Positions 8,194 through 16,180 of a DNA stretch of 64,000 bases are shown here, in pieces. The DNA comes from Fuscibacter oryzae. GTDB lineage: Bacteria; Pseudomonadota; Alphaproteobacteria; Rhodobacterales; Rhodobacteraceae. The translations under genes were made by a program, and so were the position numbers. The first letter of the stretch is position 1. Each line of letters starts with the position of its first letter. The DNA lies in contig NZ_JAESVP010000003.1 of the NCBI RefSeq assembly GCF_016765795.1, positions 186,001 through 250,000 on the forward strand, written 5' to 3'. Below the pieces are notes generated by a model that ran no database searches, was not told the origin of the DNA, and was given only the letters and a program-made list of their open reading frames with translations.

Positions 8194-9033
8194 CTAGCGC
8201 TGCCCCCGGGCCATGAAGGCCAGCCGTTCGAACAGTTGCACATCCTGTTCATTCTTGAGCAGCGCACCATACAGGCGGGGCAGCGCATGCTTGCCCTCGC
8301 GTCGCAGGTCTTCGGGGGAAAGGTCTTCGGCCAAAAGCAGCTTCAACCAGTCCAGCGCCTCGGAGGTTGAGGGCTTTTTCTTCAACCCAGGCGTTTCGCG
8401 AATCTCGAAGAATCGCGTCAGGGCTGCGGCCAGCAGCGCCTCTTTGATGCCGGGGTAGTGCAGGCGGACGATGGCGGCCAGAACATCGGGGTCGGGAAAG
8501 CGGATGTAGTGAAAGAAGCAGCGGCGCAGGAATGCCTCTGGCAGTTCCTTTTCGTTGTTCGAGGTGATGATAACCACGGGCCGCTGACGGGCGCGCACCG
8601 TCTCGCCCGTCTCGTAGACATGGAACTCCATCCGGTCCAACTCTTGCAACAGGTCGTTCGGAAACTCGATGTCGGCCTTGTCGATCTCGTCAATCAGCAG
8701 AACCACGCGGCCTTGCGCCGCAAAAGCCTGCCACAGCTTGCCGCGGCGGATGTAATTCGCAAGCTCATGCACCCGCGCATCGCCCAACTGGCTGTCGCGC
8801 AACCGGCTGACGGCATCGTATTCATAAAGGCCCTGCTGGGCGCGGGTGGTCGATTTCACATGCCATTCGATCAGGGGCAGCCCAAGGCTGGCCGCCACCT
8901 GCCGGGCCAGCTCGGTCTTGCCGGTGCCGGGTTCGCCCTTGACCAGAAGAGGGCGTTCCAGCGCCACGGCGGCGTTGACCGCAACCTTCAGGTCATCGGT
9001 GGCGACATAGCTGGGGGTGGTGTCGAACTTCAT
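8194..9033 (-). CDS. MoxR-family AAA+ ATPase
   Basis: A 279-residue AAA+ ATPase. Walker A is GEPGTGKT at 33-40, Walker B LLIDEIDKAD at 112-121 and sensor 1 ITSNNEK, followed by the arginine-finger region AFLRRCFFHYIRFP. The ATG at 9033 with GAGG upstream is preferred over an in-frame ATG at 9138. MoxR ATPases remodel or load cofactors into target enzymes together with VWA proteins; the CoxE-like partner is at 4936-6117 on the same strand. The residues needed for ATP hydrolysis are present. The target complex is not encoded nearby. Confidence 0.92.
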   Translation of the reverse strand: MKFDTTPSYVATDDLKVAVNAAVALERPLLVKGEPGTGKTELARQVAASLGLPLIEWHVKSTTRAQQGLYEYDAVSRLRDSQLGDARVHELANYIRRGKLWQAFAAQGRVVLLIDEIDKADIEFPNDLLQELDRMEFHVYETGETVRARQRPVVIITSNNEKELPEAFLRRCFFHYIRFPDPDVLAAIVRLHYPGIKEALLAAALTRFFEIRETPGLKKKPSTSEALDWLKLLLAEDLSPEDLRREGKHALPRLYGALLKNEQDVQLFERLAFMARGQR

Positions 9034-9202
9034 GGCAGCCTCGCTGACCCTATATATTTGGCGCGACCCTAGAGGCGCCGTCAAAATGTCGCAACTGCTA
9101 GTGACAATGGTTTGGCGATAGGCTACATGCCGCGCCAACAGGAGAGCGCCACGTCAGTTGCCACCTGGCCAAGGCGCGCCGACACGACTGGAGTGTGCTG
9201 TG

Positions 9203-9625
9203 ATGAAGCCCGAAGTGTTCTTGCCTGACGACTACCGGCCGGCCGAAGACGAACCCTTCATGAATGACCGGCAGTTGGAATATTTCCGCCGCAAACTTCT
9301 GATCTGGAAACAAGAGCTTCTGGATCAGTCGGCCGAAACGCTGGACAATCTGACGGAAAGCGCCCGCAACGTGCCCGATCTGGCTGACCGCGCCAGCGAA
9401 GAGACCGACCGTGCGCTGGAACTGCGCACCCGTGACCGCCAAAGGAAACTGATCGCCAAGATCGATTCTGCGATGCGGCGGATTGATAACGGCGAATACG
9501 GCTATTGCGAGATGACCGGAGAGCCGATCAGCCTCAAGCGGCTGGATGCGCGCCCGATCGCCACCATGACGCTGGAAGCGCAAGAGCGGCACGAGCGCCG
9601 CGAAAAGGTTCACCGCGACGATTGA
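9203..9625 (+). CDS. dksA: DksA/TraR-family RNA polymerase-binding regulator with reduced zinc site
   Basis: A 140-residue protein with the DksA layout: a long coiled coil (about 25-95) whose tip is DLADRA at 59-64, matching the DxxDxA tip that enters the RNA polymerase secondary channel. A C-terminal helix carries HERREKVH. The zinc-finger region YGYCEMTGEPIS keeps only Cys102 of the usual four cysteines. One-cysteine DksA proteins are known in Rhodobacter and still act with ppGpp. The ATG at 9203 is chosen over an upstream in-frame ATG at 9158. The gene is monocistronic, with a strong terminator 49 bases downstream, and diverges from moxR. Confidence 0.92.
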   Translation: MKPEVFLPDDYRPAEDEPFMNDRQLEYFRRKLLIWKQELLDQSAETLDNLTESARNVPDLADRASEETDRALELRTRDRQRKLIAKIDSAMRRIDNGEYGYCEMTGEPISLKRLDARPIATMTLEAQERHERREKVHRDD

Positions 9626-9673
9626 CCGCCCGGTGCGGGGCTTGCGGCCCCCCACCCGATGGCCGAAGGATAA

Positions 9674-9702
9674 GCCGGGCATTTCGCCCGGCCTTTTCTT
9701 TT
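9674..9702 (+). terminator. Rho-independent terminator after dksA
   Basis: A GCCGGGC / GCCCGGC stem (9674-9680 with 9686-9692), loop ATTTC, followed by TTTTCTTTT. It lies 48 bases after the dksA stop and just before the ribosome-binding site of the next gene. Confidence 0.85.
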
Positions 9703-9715
9703 CCGGGGGTATGGC

Positions 9716-10894
9716 ATGGCGCAAGAGGTGACGATCCTCGGGGCGGGGGTGGCGGGCCTTGCCGTGGCGCGCGCCCTGGCGCGGCAGGGCTGGCAGGTAC
9801 TGGTGCTGGAGCAGGCCGACGCCATCCGAGAGGTGGGGGCAGGCCTGCAAATCGGGCCAAATGGTGCGGCGGTGATCGATGCGCTGGGTCTGGGCGATGC
9901 GATGCGTGCGGCCTCGGTGCGCGCACAGGCGGTGGCGCTGAAAGACGGGCTCTCGGGCGCGAACGTGCTGCGGATGGATATGGCGGCGCATTACCCGGCG
10001 CTTGGCTGGCATTTCCTGCACCGCGCCGATCTGATCGACATTCTGGCCAATGGTGCGCGCGAGGCGGGCGTGCAGATCCGCCTGCTGCACAAGATTGATC
10101 AGGTTGATCTGTCCGGCCCGCGCCCGCGCATCGTGACCGCGCAAGGGGCCGAGTTTCTGCCCGGCACCCTGATCGGGGCCGACGGGCTGCATTCGCCGAC
10201 GCGCGCCGCGCTGAACGGGGCCGCCGCGCCGTTCTTTACCGGGCAGGTCGCCTGGCGTGCCGTGGTGCCAGAGATGCCGGGCGCCGACGCGGTGGCCGAG
10301 GTGCATATGGGCCCGGGCCGCCACCTGGTCAGCTATCCCTTGCGGGGCGGGCGTTGGCGCAACATCGTCGCGGTAGAAGAGCGCAAGGCCTGGGTGCAGG
10401 AAAGCTGGTCACTGCGCGATGATGCGATGGAGTTGCGTCTGGCGTTTCAGGGCTTTGCGCCGCGGGTGCAGGGCTGGCTGGAACAGGCGCAGGATGTCTG
10501 GCTGTGGGGACTGTTCCGCCATCCGATAGCACCGGTCTGGCAGCGGGTGATGCCCGAAGGCGCGGTGGCGATTCTCGGCGATGCCGCGCATCCAACGCTG
10601 CCGTTTCTGGCGCAGGGCGCAAGTATGGCGCTGGAGGATGCCTGGTCGCTGGCGCAGGCGCTGGGGCAGGGCCAGCAGACGTTGCCAGCCTGGCAGGCGG
10701 CGCGTGCGCCGCGTTGCGCGCGGATCGTCCAGGCGGCGAACAGAAATGCCCGAGCCTATCATCTGTCGGGTTTGCCACGGTTTGTCGGCCATACCGCGCT
10801 GCGCATCGGCAATGCGGTGGCCCCCGATCTGGCGTTGAAACGGTTCGACTGGCTTTACGGGTTTGACGTGACCAAGGCGCGGACGGGTGCCTAG
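9716..10894 (+). CDS. FAD-dependent aromatic-ring monooxygenase (salicylate hydroxylase-like)
   Basis: A 392-residue flavoprotein of the group A (PHBH/salicylate hydroxylase) type. Present are the FAD dinucleotide fold LGAGVAGLAVA (residues 8-18), a conserved GLQIGPNGA segment, the DG region GADGLHSPTRAAL near 158-171 and the GDAAHPTLPFLAQGA motif near 288-302 that binds the FAD ribityl chain. These enzymes use NAD(P)H and oxygen to hydroxylate an aromatic ring. The substrate cannot be read from sequence and no aromatic pathway genes flank it. The ribosome-binding site GGGGG is 7 bases upstream. Its stop codon overlaps that of the convergent Hint gene (CTAG at 10891-10894). Confidence 0.88.
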   Translation: MAQEVTILGAGVAGLAVARALARQGWQVLVLEQADAIREVGAGLQIGPNGAAVIDALGLGDAMRAASVRAQAVALKDGLSGANVLRMDMAAHYPALGWHFLHRADLIDILANGAREAGVQIRLLHKIDQVDLSGPRPRIVTAQGAEFLPGTLIGADGLHSPTRAALNGAAAPFFTGQVAWRAVVPEMPGADAVAEVHMGPGRHLVSYPLRGGRWRNIVAVEERKAWVQESWSLRDDAMELRLAFQGFAPRVQGWLEQAQDVWLWGLFRHPIAPVWQRVMPEGAVAILGDAAHPTLPFLAQGASMALEDAWSLAQALGQGQQTLPAWQAARAPRCARIVQAANRNARAYHLSGLPRFVGHTALRIGNAVAPDLALKRFDWLYGFDVTKARTGA

Positions 10895-11379
10895 GTCGAG
10901 ACGGCCAAAGCGGCTGCGGGGCAGCACAGATCCAGCCCGCCCGCCATCACCACAGCCTCCGACGTCAGTCGCAGGGTAACGAAATGGGCAAGGGCCACGC
11001 GCTCTTGCCGGATGAACTCTCCATCCACCAGTTGCGAGACGGGAACAGCGGCCTCTGCCACGCCCCACAGCGCCTTGGCGCGCCAGTCACGCACCAGAAC
11101 GCGCTGATCGGGGGCAAGGCGCACCTCGGCTCCGGGGCGGCCGATGCCCAGCGTATCTGGGCTGACCACAATCACCTGCGCATCCTGCTGGCTGCGGATT
11201 TCGATTTCCACCACCTTTGCTATGCCGCGCCGGGTGATCACCCGGTCGCCCAGCCCCAACAGTTCTACCGGCAGCTCGCCCTCGGCGGTCATCACCTGCG
11301 TTCCGGCCAGAAAGCCGATCGCTTCGGGGGGCTCGGTTGCGGCAGTTTTAGACTGATGGGCAAGGTCAAGCGTGGTCAT
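10891..11379 (-). CDS. Hint-domain protein without the splicing cysteine
   Basis: A 162-residue protein with a Hint (hedgehog/intein) fold of the Hint_2 kind common in Rhodobacteraceae. It shows FLAGTQVMTAEGELPVE, then LGLGDRVITRRG near 42-52 and the block LAPDQRVLVRD near 88-98. In active inteins and hog domains the first block starts with a nucleophilic Cys or Ser; here the residues are Gly-Phe-Leu, so self-splicing is not expected. Stand-alone Hint_2 proteins are often linked to secreted or RTX-like proteins, but none is near. It converges on the monooxygenase with a 4-base overlap at the stops. Confidence 0.8.
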   Translation of the reverse strand: MTTLDLAHQSKTAATEPPEAIGFLAGTQVMTAEGELPVELLGLGDRVITRRGIAKVVEIEIRSQQDAQVIVVSPDTLGIGRPGAEVRLAPDQRVLVRDWRAKALWGVAEAAVPVSQLVDGEFIRQERVALAHFVTLRLTSEAVVMAGGLDLCCPAAALAVST

Positions 11380-11568
11380 TGCAACCTCGGGAAGAAGCTG
11401 CGGTCAATTTTCTCGTCAAATGCGGTCTGAATGTGGCGTGCTGCGGTCATTTCGGTGGACTGTCATTGCCCCGTGCCTTGCGCTTTTTCCTCTCGCATCC
11501 TGCAACGGGCTTTGTTAGAAGGGCGCGGATTTGCGGGGCAGGCCAGCCGGTCTGCTCTGTGGCAATTC

Positions 11569-11653
11569 GCGGGTGTGGCGGAACTGGCAGACGCACCGGA
11601 TTTAGGTTCCGGCGCCGCAAGGCGTGGGGGTTCGACTCCCTTCACCCGCACCA
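11569..11653 (+). tRNA. tRNA-Leu, anticodon UAG
   Basis: An 85-base class II tRNA. The acceptor arms GCGGGTG (11569-11575) and CACCCGC (11643-11649) pair perfectly, followed by discriminator A and encoded CCA (11651-11653). The anticodon arm is CCGGA / TCCGG with loop TTTAGGT, giving anticodon UAG (Leu, CUA). The long variable arm and the T loop GTTCGACTC are clear. It sits 24 bases before tig. Confidence 0.96.
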
Positions 11654-11677
11654 GTATTGGATTGAGAAGGACGAGAT

Positions 11678-13012
11678 ATGCAGGTCACCGAGACCCTGAA
11701 AGACGGCCTGAAGCGCGCCTACACCATCACGGTGTCGGCGGCCGAGCTGGAAGCCAAAGTGCAGGAAAAACTGCTTGAGGCCCAGCCCGACATTGAAATC
11801 AAGGGCTTCCGCAAGGGCAAGGTTCCTCTGGCGATCCTGAAAAAGCAATTCGGCCAGCGCCTGACGGGCGATGCGATGCAAGATGCCATCGACGGCGCGA
11901 TGAAAGACCATTTCGAGAAGACCGGCGACCGCCCGGCGCTGCAACCCGAAGTCAAGATGGTTGGCGGCGAAGAGTGGAAAGAGGGTCAGGATGTCGTGGT
12001 CGAGATGGCCTACGAAGCCCTGCCGCCGATTCCCGAGCTGGATACCGCCAAGATCACGCTGGAACGTCTGGTCGTGAAGGCCGACGAAGGTGCCGTGGAA
12101 GAGGCGCTGAAGAATCTGGCCGACAACGCCAAGAACTTCGAGGCCCGCAAGAAGGGATCGAAGGCCAAGTCGGGCGATCAGGTCGTGATCGACTTCAAGG
12201 GCTCGGTTGACGGCGATTATTTCGAAGGCGGCGCTGGCGAGGATTACCCGCTGGTTCTGGGTTCGAACAGCTTCATCCCCGGTTTCGAGGATCAACTTGT
12301 CGGCACCAAGGCCGGTGAAGAAGTGAAGGTCGAAGTGTCCTTCCCGGAAAACTATGGTGCCGCACATCTGGCCGGCAAGGCCGCTGTGTTCGAAACCACC
12401 GTCAAGGAAGTGCGCGAGCCGAAGGCCGCCGAGATCGACGACGAGCTGGCCAAGAAGTTCGGCGCCGAAGATCTGGCTGCGCTGAAGGGTCAGATCACCT
12501 CGCGTCTGGAAGACGAATACAAAGGTGCCTCGCGCGCCGTGATGAAACGGTCGCTGCTGGATCAACTGGACGGTCTGGTGCAGTTCGATCTGCCCGCGAA
12601 ACTGGTCGAGGCGGAAGCCAGCCAGATCGCCCACCAGCTGTGGCACGAGGAAAACCCCGATCACCACGGCCATGACCACGGCTCGATCGAAACCACGGAT
12701 GAGCATAAAAAGCTGGCCGAACGCCGCGTGCGTCTGGGGCTGCTGCTGGCCGAAATCGGTCGCAAGGCCGATGTCGAGGTGTCCGACGCCGAGATGACCC
12801 AGGCCGTTCTGGCCGCTGCCCGCCAGTATCCGGGCCAGGAACGCGCCTTCTTTGAATTCGTGCAGAAGAACGCCCAGATGCAACAGCAACTGCGCGCGCC
12901 GCTGTATGAAGACAAGGTGGTTGATCACATCGTGGCCGGTGCCAAGGTGACCGACAAGGAAATCGGCAAGGACGATTTGCAAAAGGCCGTCGAGGCGCTG
13001 GACGAGTTCTAA
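11678..13012 (+). CDS. tig: Trigger factor, ribosome-bound chaperone and prolyl isomerase
   Basis: A 444-residue protein of typical trigger-factor length. The N-terminal ribosome-binding domain has the signature GFRKGKVP near residues 43-50 that docks on L23. The FKBP-like PPIase domain lies near 150-245 ([14 protein letters not shown], then [11 protein letters not shown]), and the helical C-terminal chaperone domain includes a His-rich stretch (HHGHDHG) near 328. The start ATG follows a GAGA site. It directly follows tRNA-Leu. In many proteobacteria clpP-clpX-lon follow tig; here a convergent permease gene follows. Confidence 0.97.
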   Translation: MQVTETLKDGLKRAYTITVSAAELEAKVQEKLLEAQPDIEIKGFRKGKVPLAILKKQFGQRLTGDAMQDAIDGAMKDHFEKTGDRPALQPEVKMVGGEEWKEGQDVVVEMAYEALPPIPELDTAKITLERLVVKADEGAVEEALKNLADNAKNFEARKKGSKAKSGDQVVIDFKGSVDGDYFEGGAGEDYPLVLGSNSFIPGFEDQLVGTKAGEEVKVEVSFPENYGAAHLAGKAAVFETTVKEVREPKAAEIDDELAKKFGAEDLAALKGQITSRLEDEYKGASRAVMKRSLLDQLDGLVQFDLPAKLVEAEASQIAHQLWHEENPDHHGHDHGSIETTDEHKKLAERRVRLGLLLAEIGRKADVEVSDAEMTQAVLAAARQYPGQERAFFEFVQKNAQMQQQLRAPLYEDKVVDHIVAGAKVTDKEIGKDDLQKAVEALDEF

Positions 13013-13033
13013 GCGCTCCTTGCAGGCAACAGA

Positions 13034-13978
13034 TCAGGCCGCGCCTTTGGGTGCGGCCTTTTCGTTTGGCTCATCGGCCCGCACCACATACAGCCCCGCG
13101 CCGATGATGATGGTGATGCCCAGCCAGCCCAACGCATTGGGCAGGTCGCCCCAGAACAGCCAGCCCCACAGGATGCCCCAGAAGGCGAAGGTGAACTCGA
13201 ACGGGGCCACCACCGAATTGGCGGCGATGCGATAGGCTTGGGTCAACAGCGTCAGGCCGATGGCCGCGATGCCGCCGCAGGCGCACATCAGCAGGGCGTC
13301 CTGCGTAGTGGGCCAGACCCAGCCGCGCGTCAGGAAGGCCAGGCTGGCATGGCCCGCCCCCTCATGCGCGCCGGTGCCATAGACCAGCGCCAGCGCCGCC
13401 GCGCACAGCAGGAACGCGATATTGCCCCAAAAGGCCAACGCGGCGGCACTGTCGCGCACGCCCATGATGCGGGCGGCCACCATCGACCCGGCATAGGCCG
13501 CGCCGCAAAAGATGGGCAGCAGCGCCGCCCAGTCGAACAGATCGCCGCCGGGCTGCACCATGATCACCACGCCCGCGAACCCTGCCGCCAAAGCCAGCCA
13601 GCGGCGCGGGCTGACCCGCTCCTTCAGCACCAGCGCCGACAGCAGGGTGATCATCAGTGGTGCGGTGAAATACAGCGCCACCGTCGTTGCCATCGGCAAC
13701 GCCGCAAGCGCCAGATAATACGCGGTGTAAGCCAGAAAGTTCAGCACCCCCCGCACCAGCATCAGCGGCCATGTCGGGCTGACCAGCCCGCGCAGGGTGC
13801 CATCCATCAGCTTGGTGATCACCAGCAGGCAGGGAATGGCCGTCAGGCTGCGCAGCACCATCGCCTGATGCAGCGGATAACTGCCCGACAGCAGCTTCAG
13901 AATCAGATCCTGCACCGAAAAAATCGCGATCCCCGCGATCAGATATAGAATGCCCAAGGTGGTGGAAGAGGTGCGCAT
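13034..13978 (-). CDS. DMT-superfamily permease (two EamA domains)
   Basis: A 314-residue inner-membrane protein with about ten hydrophobic segments arranged as two EamA repeats (about residues 8-140 and 152-300). The typical LKERVSPRRWLALAAGFAGV ends repeat one, and PFEFTFAFWGILWGWLFWGD lies in repeat two. Such transporters export metabolites or amino acids; the substrate is not readable. The C-terminal tail is short and charged (ADEPNEKAAPKGAA). It stands alone between tig and the ribosomal protein operon. Confidence 0.9.
   Translation of the reverse strand: MRTSSTTLGILYLIAGIAIFSVQDLILKLLSGSYPLHQAMVLRSLTAIPCLLVITKLMDGTLRGLVSPTWPLMLVRGVLNFLAYTAYYLALAALPMATTVALYFTAPLMITLLSALVLKERVSPRRWLALAAGFAGVVIMVQPGGDLFDWAALLPIFCGAAYAGSMVAARIMGVRDSAAALAFWGNIAFLLCAAALALVYGTGAHEGAGHASLAFLTRGWVWPTTQDALLMCACGGIAAIGLTLLTQAYRIAANSVVAPFEFTFAFWGILWGWLFWGDLPNALGWLGITIIIGAGLYVVRADEPNEKAAPKGAA
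13037..13062 (+). terminator. Terminator of tig, overlapping the 3' end of the convergent permease gene
   Basis: A GGCCGC / GCGGCC stem (13037-13042 with 13053-13058) followed by TTTT. It begins 24 bases after the tig stop and lies within the last codons of the permease gene on the other strand. Confidence 0.65.
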
Positions 13979-14044
13979 GACGGCAGGCTAGCCAGGGGCG
14001 GCGCGCGCGCTGTCCTGTTCCCGACGCCCGCTGTCGGGCAAACG

Positions 14045-14074
14045 AAAACCGCGCCCCGATTGCTCGGGGCGCGG
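14045..14074 (-). terminator. Rho-independent terminator of the rpsF-rpsR-rplI operon
   Basis: A perfect 11-base stem, CCGCGCCCCGA at 14049-14059 with its complement at 14064-14074 and a TTGC loop. Read on the reverse strand it is followed by TTTT (14048-14045). It lies just downstream of rplI. Confidence 0.9.
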
Positions 14075-14100
14075 CTGCCGATCCCTGGTCAGGGAAAGGA

Positions 14101-14670
14101 TTACTCGTCGTTGGCGGCAGCGCCGACTTCGTCGAACAGCTCGGCAATCTCGAACTCGGCCGCGGCTTCCGCCTCGGCTGCCAGTTCCTGGATCGACTTG
14201 CCCGAAGCTTGAAGTTCGGCTTCTTCAACCGAGCGGGCCACGTTCAGATTGATCGTGGACGATACTTCGGGGTGCAGGACCACGGTCACGGTGTGGATGC
14301 CCAGATCCTTGATCGGCTTGTCCATCACAACCTGGTCGCGCTTGACGGTGAAGCCGGCAGCGGTCGCGGCTTCGGCTGCGTCACGGGGCGAAACCGACCC
14401 GTAAAGCGCGCCCGAATCCGAGGCGGACCGAATCACCACAAAGGTCTGGCCGTCCAGTTTGGCGGCCACAACTTCGGCTTCCTTCTTGGTCTCGAGGTTT
14501 GTGGCCTCAAGCTGGGCCTTCTTGGCCTCGAAGGATTTGATGTTGTTGGCATTGGCACGCAGGGCCTTGCCTTGCGGCAAGAGGAAGTTGCGTGCGTAGC
14601 CGTCCTTGACGTTGACGACTTCGCCCATCTGGCCAAGCTTGGCCACGCGCTGAAGCAGGATAACTTGCAT
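14101..14670 (-). CDS. rplI: 50S ribosomal protein L9
   Basis: A 189-residue L9 with the N-terminal rRNA-binding domain [19 protein letters not shown] and [15 protein letters not shown], the long connecting helix (about 42-75) and the C-terminal domain. It is about 40 residues longer than E. coli L9; the extra part is a Glu/Ala-rich acidic tail ([18 protein letters not shown]), as in other Rhodobacteraceae. It is the third gene of the S6-S18-L9 operon, 13 bases after rpsR, and ends before a strong terminator. Confidence 0.97.
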   Translation of the reverse strand: MQVILLQRVAKLGQMGEVVNVKDGYARNFLLPQGKALRANANNIKSFEAKKAQLEATNLETKKEAEVVAAKLDGQTFVVIRSASDSGALYGSVSPRDAAEAATAAGFTVKRDQVVMDKPIKDLGIHTVTVVLHPEVSSTINLNVARSVEEAELQASGKSIQELAAEAEAAAEFEIAELFDEVGAAANDE

Positions 14671-14683
14671 GTGCCTGTCTCCC

Positions 14684-14911
14684 TTACTTCACGGCATAGG
14701 GCAGCAGGGCCAGGAAGCGGGCGCGCTTGATGGCTTGCGCCAGTTCACGCTGCTTCTTGGCCGAGACCGCGGTGATACGGGACGGAACGATCTTGCCACG
14801 CTCCGAGATGTAGCGTTGCAGCAGACGGGTGTCCTTGAAGTCGATCGCCGGTGCATTGTCACCCGAGAACGGGCAGACCTTGCGGCGGCGGAAAAACGGT
14901 TTGTTCGCCAT
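14684..14911 (-). CDS. rpsR: 30S ribosomal protein S18
   Basis: A 75-residue S18 of normal length. It has the N-terminal basic RRRKVCPF, then [19 protein letters not shown] and the RNA-binding helix [14 protein letters not shown]. It heterodimerises with S6 in the 30S platform, and the S6 gene lies directly upstream. Cys12 is the only cysteine near the former zinc-ribbon position, so this is the C-minus type. Confidence 0.97.
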   Translation of the reverse strand: MANKPFFRRRKVCPFSGDNAPAIDFKDTRLLQRYISERGKIVPSRITAVSAKKQRELAQAIKRARFLALLPYAVK

Positions 14912-14933
14912 GGTTTATGCTCCTGTTTTCAGA

Positions 14934-15371
14934 TCAGCGACGGAAACCGCCCGAACGCTCGGGACGATCGCCGAACGAGGGACGCTCACGACGTTCGCCA
15001 CCGAAACCGCCTTCAGGACGGTCACCGCGGTCGCCGCGTTCACGCTCGTCGCGCTTTTGCATCTGAACCGAGGGGCCCTCGGCATGGGTATCGACCTTGA
15101 TCGTCAAGACGCGCATGACATCGTCATGCAGACGCATCAGGCGTTCCATTTCCTGCACGGCGGCCGCGGGTGCGTCCGACTTGAGCAGGGCATAGTGGCC
15201 CTTGCGGTTCTTGTTGATCTTGTAGGCCATCGTCTTGACGCCCCAGTATTCGGATTCGACGACTTTGCCGCCGTTGTCCGAAAGGACGGTCGAGAAATGT
15301 TCCACCAGGCCTTCAGCCTGCGCGTTGGACAGGTCCTGACGCGAAATAAAGACATGCTCGTACAGCGGCAT
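14934..15371 (-). CDS. rpsF: 30S ribosomal protein S6 with Arg/Gly/Asp-rich tail
   Basis: A 145-residue S6 starting at ATG 15371 (MPLYEHVFI), with GGAG upstream. A GTG two codons earlier is less likely. The core S6 fold occupies about 1-100 (YWGVKTMAYKINKNRKGHYA). Residues 105-145 form a low-complexity tail with repeats of DRGDRPE and GERRERPSFGDRPE, long for S6 but usual in alphaproteobacteria. First gene of the S6-S18-L9 operon. In many bacteria the S6-S18 complex represses its own mRNA; I did not resolve such a leader here. Confidence 0.96.
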   Translation of the reverse strand: MPLYEHVFISRQDLSNAQAEGLVEHFSTVLSDNGGKVVESEYWGVKTMAYKINKNRKGHYALLKSDAPAAAVQEMERLMRLHDDVMRVLTIKVDTHAEGPSVQMQKRDERERGDRGDRPEGGFGGERRERPSFGDRPERSGGFRR

Positions 15372-15524
15372 GTGCACTCCGGTTCTGTCAGGCGCATTTC
15401 ATAGGACGGGCAAACCCTTTGCTGCGGCCCGTCCACGAGAGGCTGCGCCGGTTCATGGAAAATGCAGCAAAGGATGCGGCCTTATACAGAAGAACCTGCC
15501 CGATGCAAGCGCGCGTTCCCCCTG

Positions 15525-15616
15525 TTCCTCTTGGCAGAAATACTCCGGGGGGATGAGCGATCAGAAATCGTCCAGTGGACGATTTCCGCGAAGAACGCCC
15601 GGCCCGTGGCCGGGCC
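15525..15616. repeat. Dispersed element copy plus two hairpins in the gap upstream of rpsF
   Basis: The gap between rpsF and the PACE gene (15372-15644) has no gene. At 15525-15552 it holds a reverse-strand copy of the window's recurrent element (read in reverse: GGAGTATTTCTGCCAAGAGG). At 15564-15586 there is a perfect hairpin, GAAATCGTCC / GGACGATTTC with loop AGT, and at 15601-15616 GGCCCG / CGGGCC. The hairpins lie downstream of the reverse-strand PACE gene and can act as its terminator. The rpsF promoter must lie between about 15375 and 15520. Confidence 0.6.
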
Positions 15617-15644
15617 GGACCGGGACTGGGGGCTGGCCCCGCTT

Positions 15645-16064
15645 CTACAGTGCCGAGGCAGGCAGGCCGAACACCCGGTCGAACGCCCATGTAAAGCCAA
15701 AAGTATAAACCGCAAAGAACACCAGCAGCCCGGCATCATAGGCCAGCGCCTGCCAAAGCGTGACATCCATCCACCACGCCAGGAACGGCACCATCAGGAT
15801 CAGCAGGCCACCTTCAAACAGCGCGCCATGCGCGATGCGGCGGCGAAAGGAGCGGCCCTTGACGGTCTGACGCCGCTCCCACGCCTCAAACCCCGCGTTG
15901 AAGGCATAGTTGAAGAGCAGCGCAATGATCATCGACCCCAGCGCCGCGCCACCCGCGGTCTTTGCATCCTGATCGGAAAAGGCCAGCCGGCCGAGGGTAG
16001 AGATGATCAGGCCGATCGCTTCGAACAGGACGGCATAGATCACGCGGCGCAGGACAGGGGACAC
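15645..16064 (-). CDS. PACE-family multidrug efflux protein (GTG start)
   Basis: A 139-residue membrane protein made of two bacterial-transmembrane-pair repeats, the PACE (AceI-like) layout of four helices. Repeat one contains GSMIIALLFNYAFNAGFEAWE and repeat two HGALFEGGLLILMVPFLAWW. The C terminus FTWAFDRVFGLP is typical. No ATG fits; the GTG at 16064 gives the family start M-SPVLRRV and the usual length. The reverse-strand frame stays open further upstream, but that part is the shadow of fabD. PACE pumps export biocides such as chlorhexidine and, physiologically, short-chain diamines. It diverges from fabD. Confidence 0.85.
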   Translation of the reverse strand: MSPVLRRVIYAVLFEAIGLIISTLGRLAFSDQDAKTAGGAALGSMIIALLFNYAFNAGFEAWERRQTVKGRSFRRRIAHGALFEGGLLILMVPFLAWWMDVTLWQALAYDAGLLVFFAVYTFGFTWAFDRVFGLPASAL

Positions 16065-16180
16065 ATCTGGATCATGGCGCGCGACCCTGAAGCCGCCGTC
16101 GGCGACCGTCAAGAGCTTGCGCCGATTGCAGGATGGGTTCGGAAAGGTTAAGCGGGGAAAAGACCATCGAGGGGGACGGG

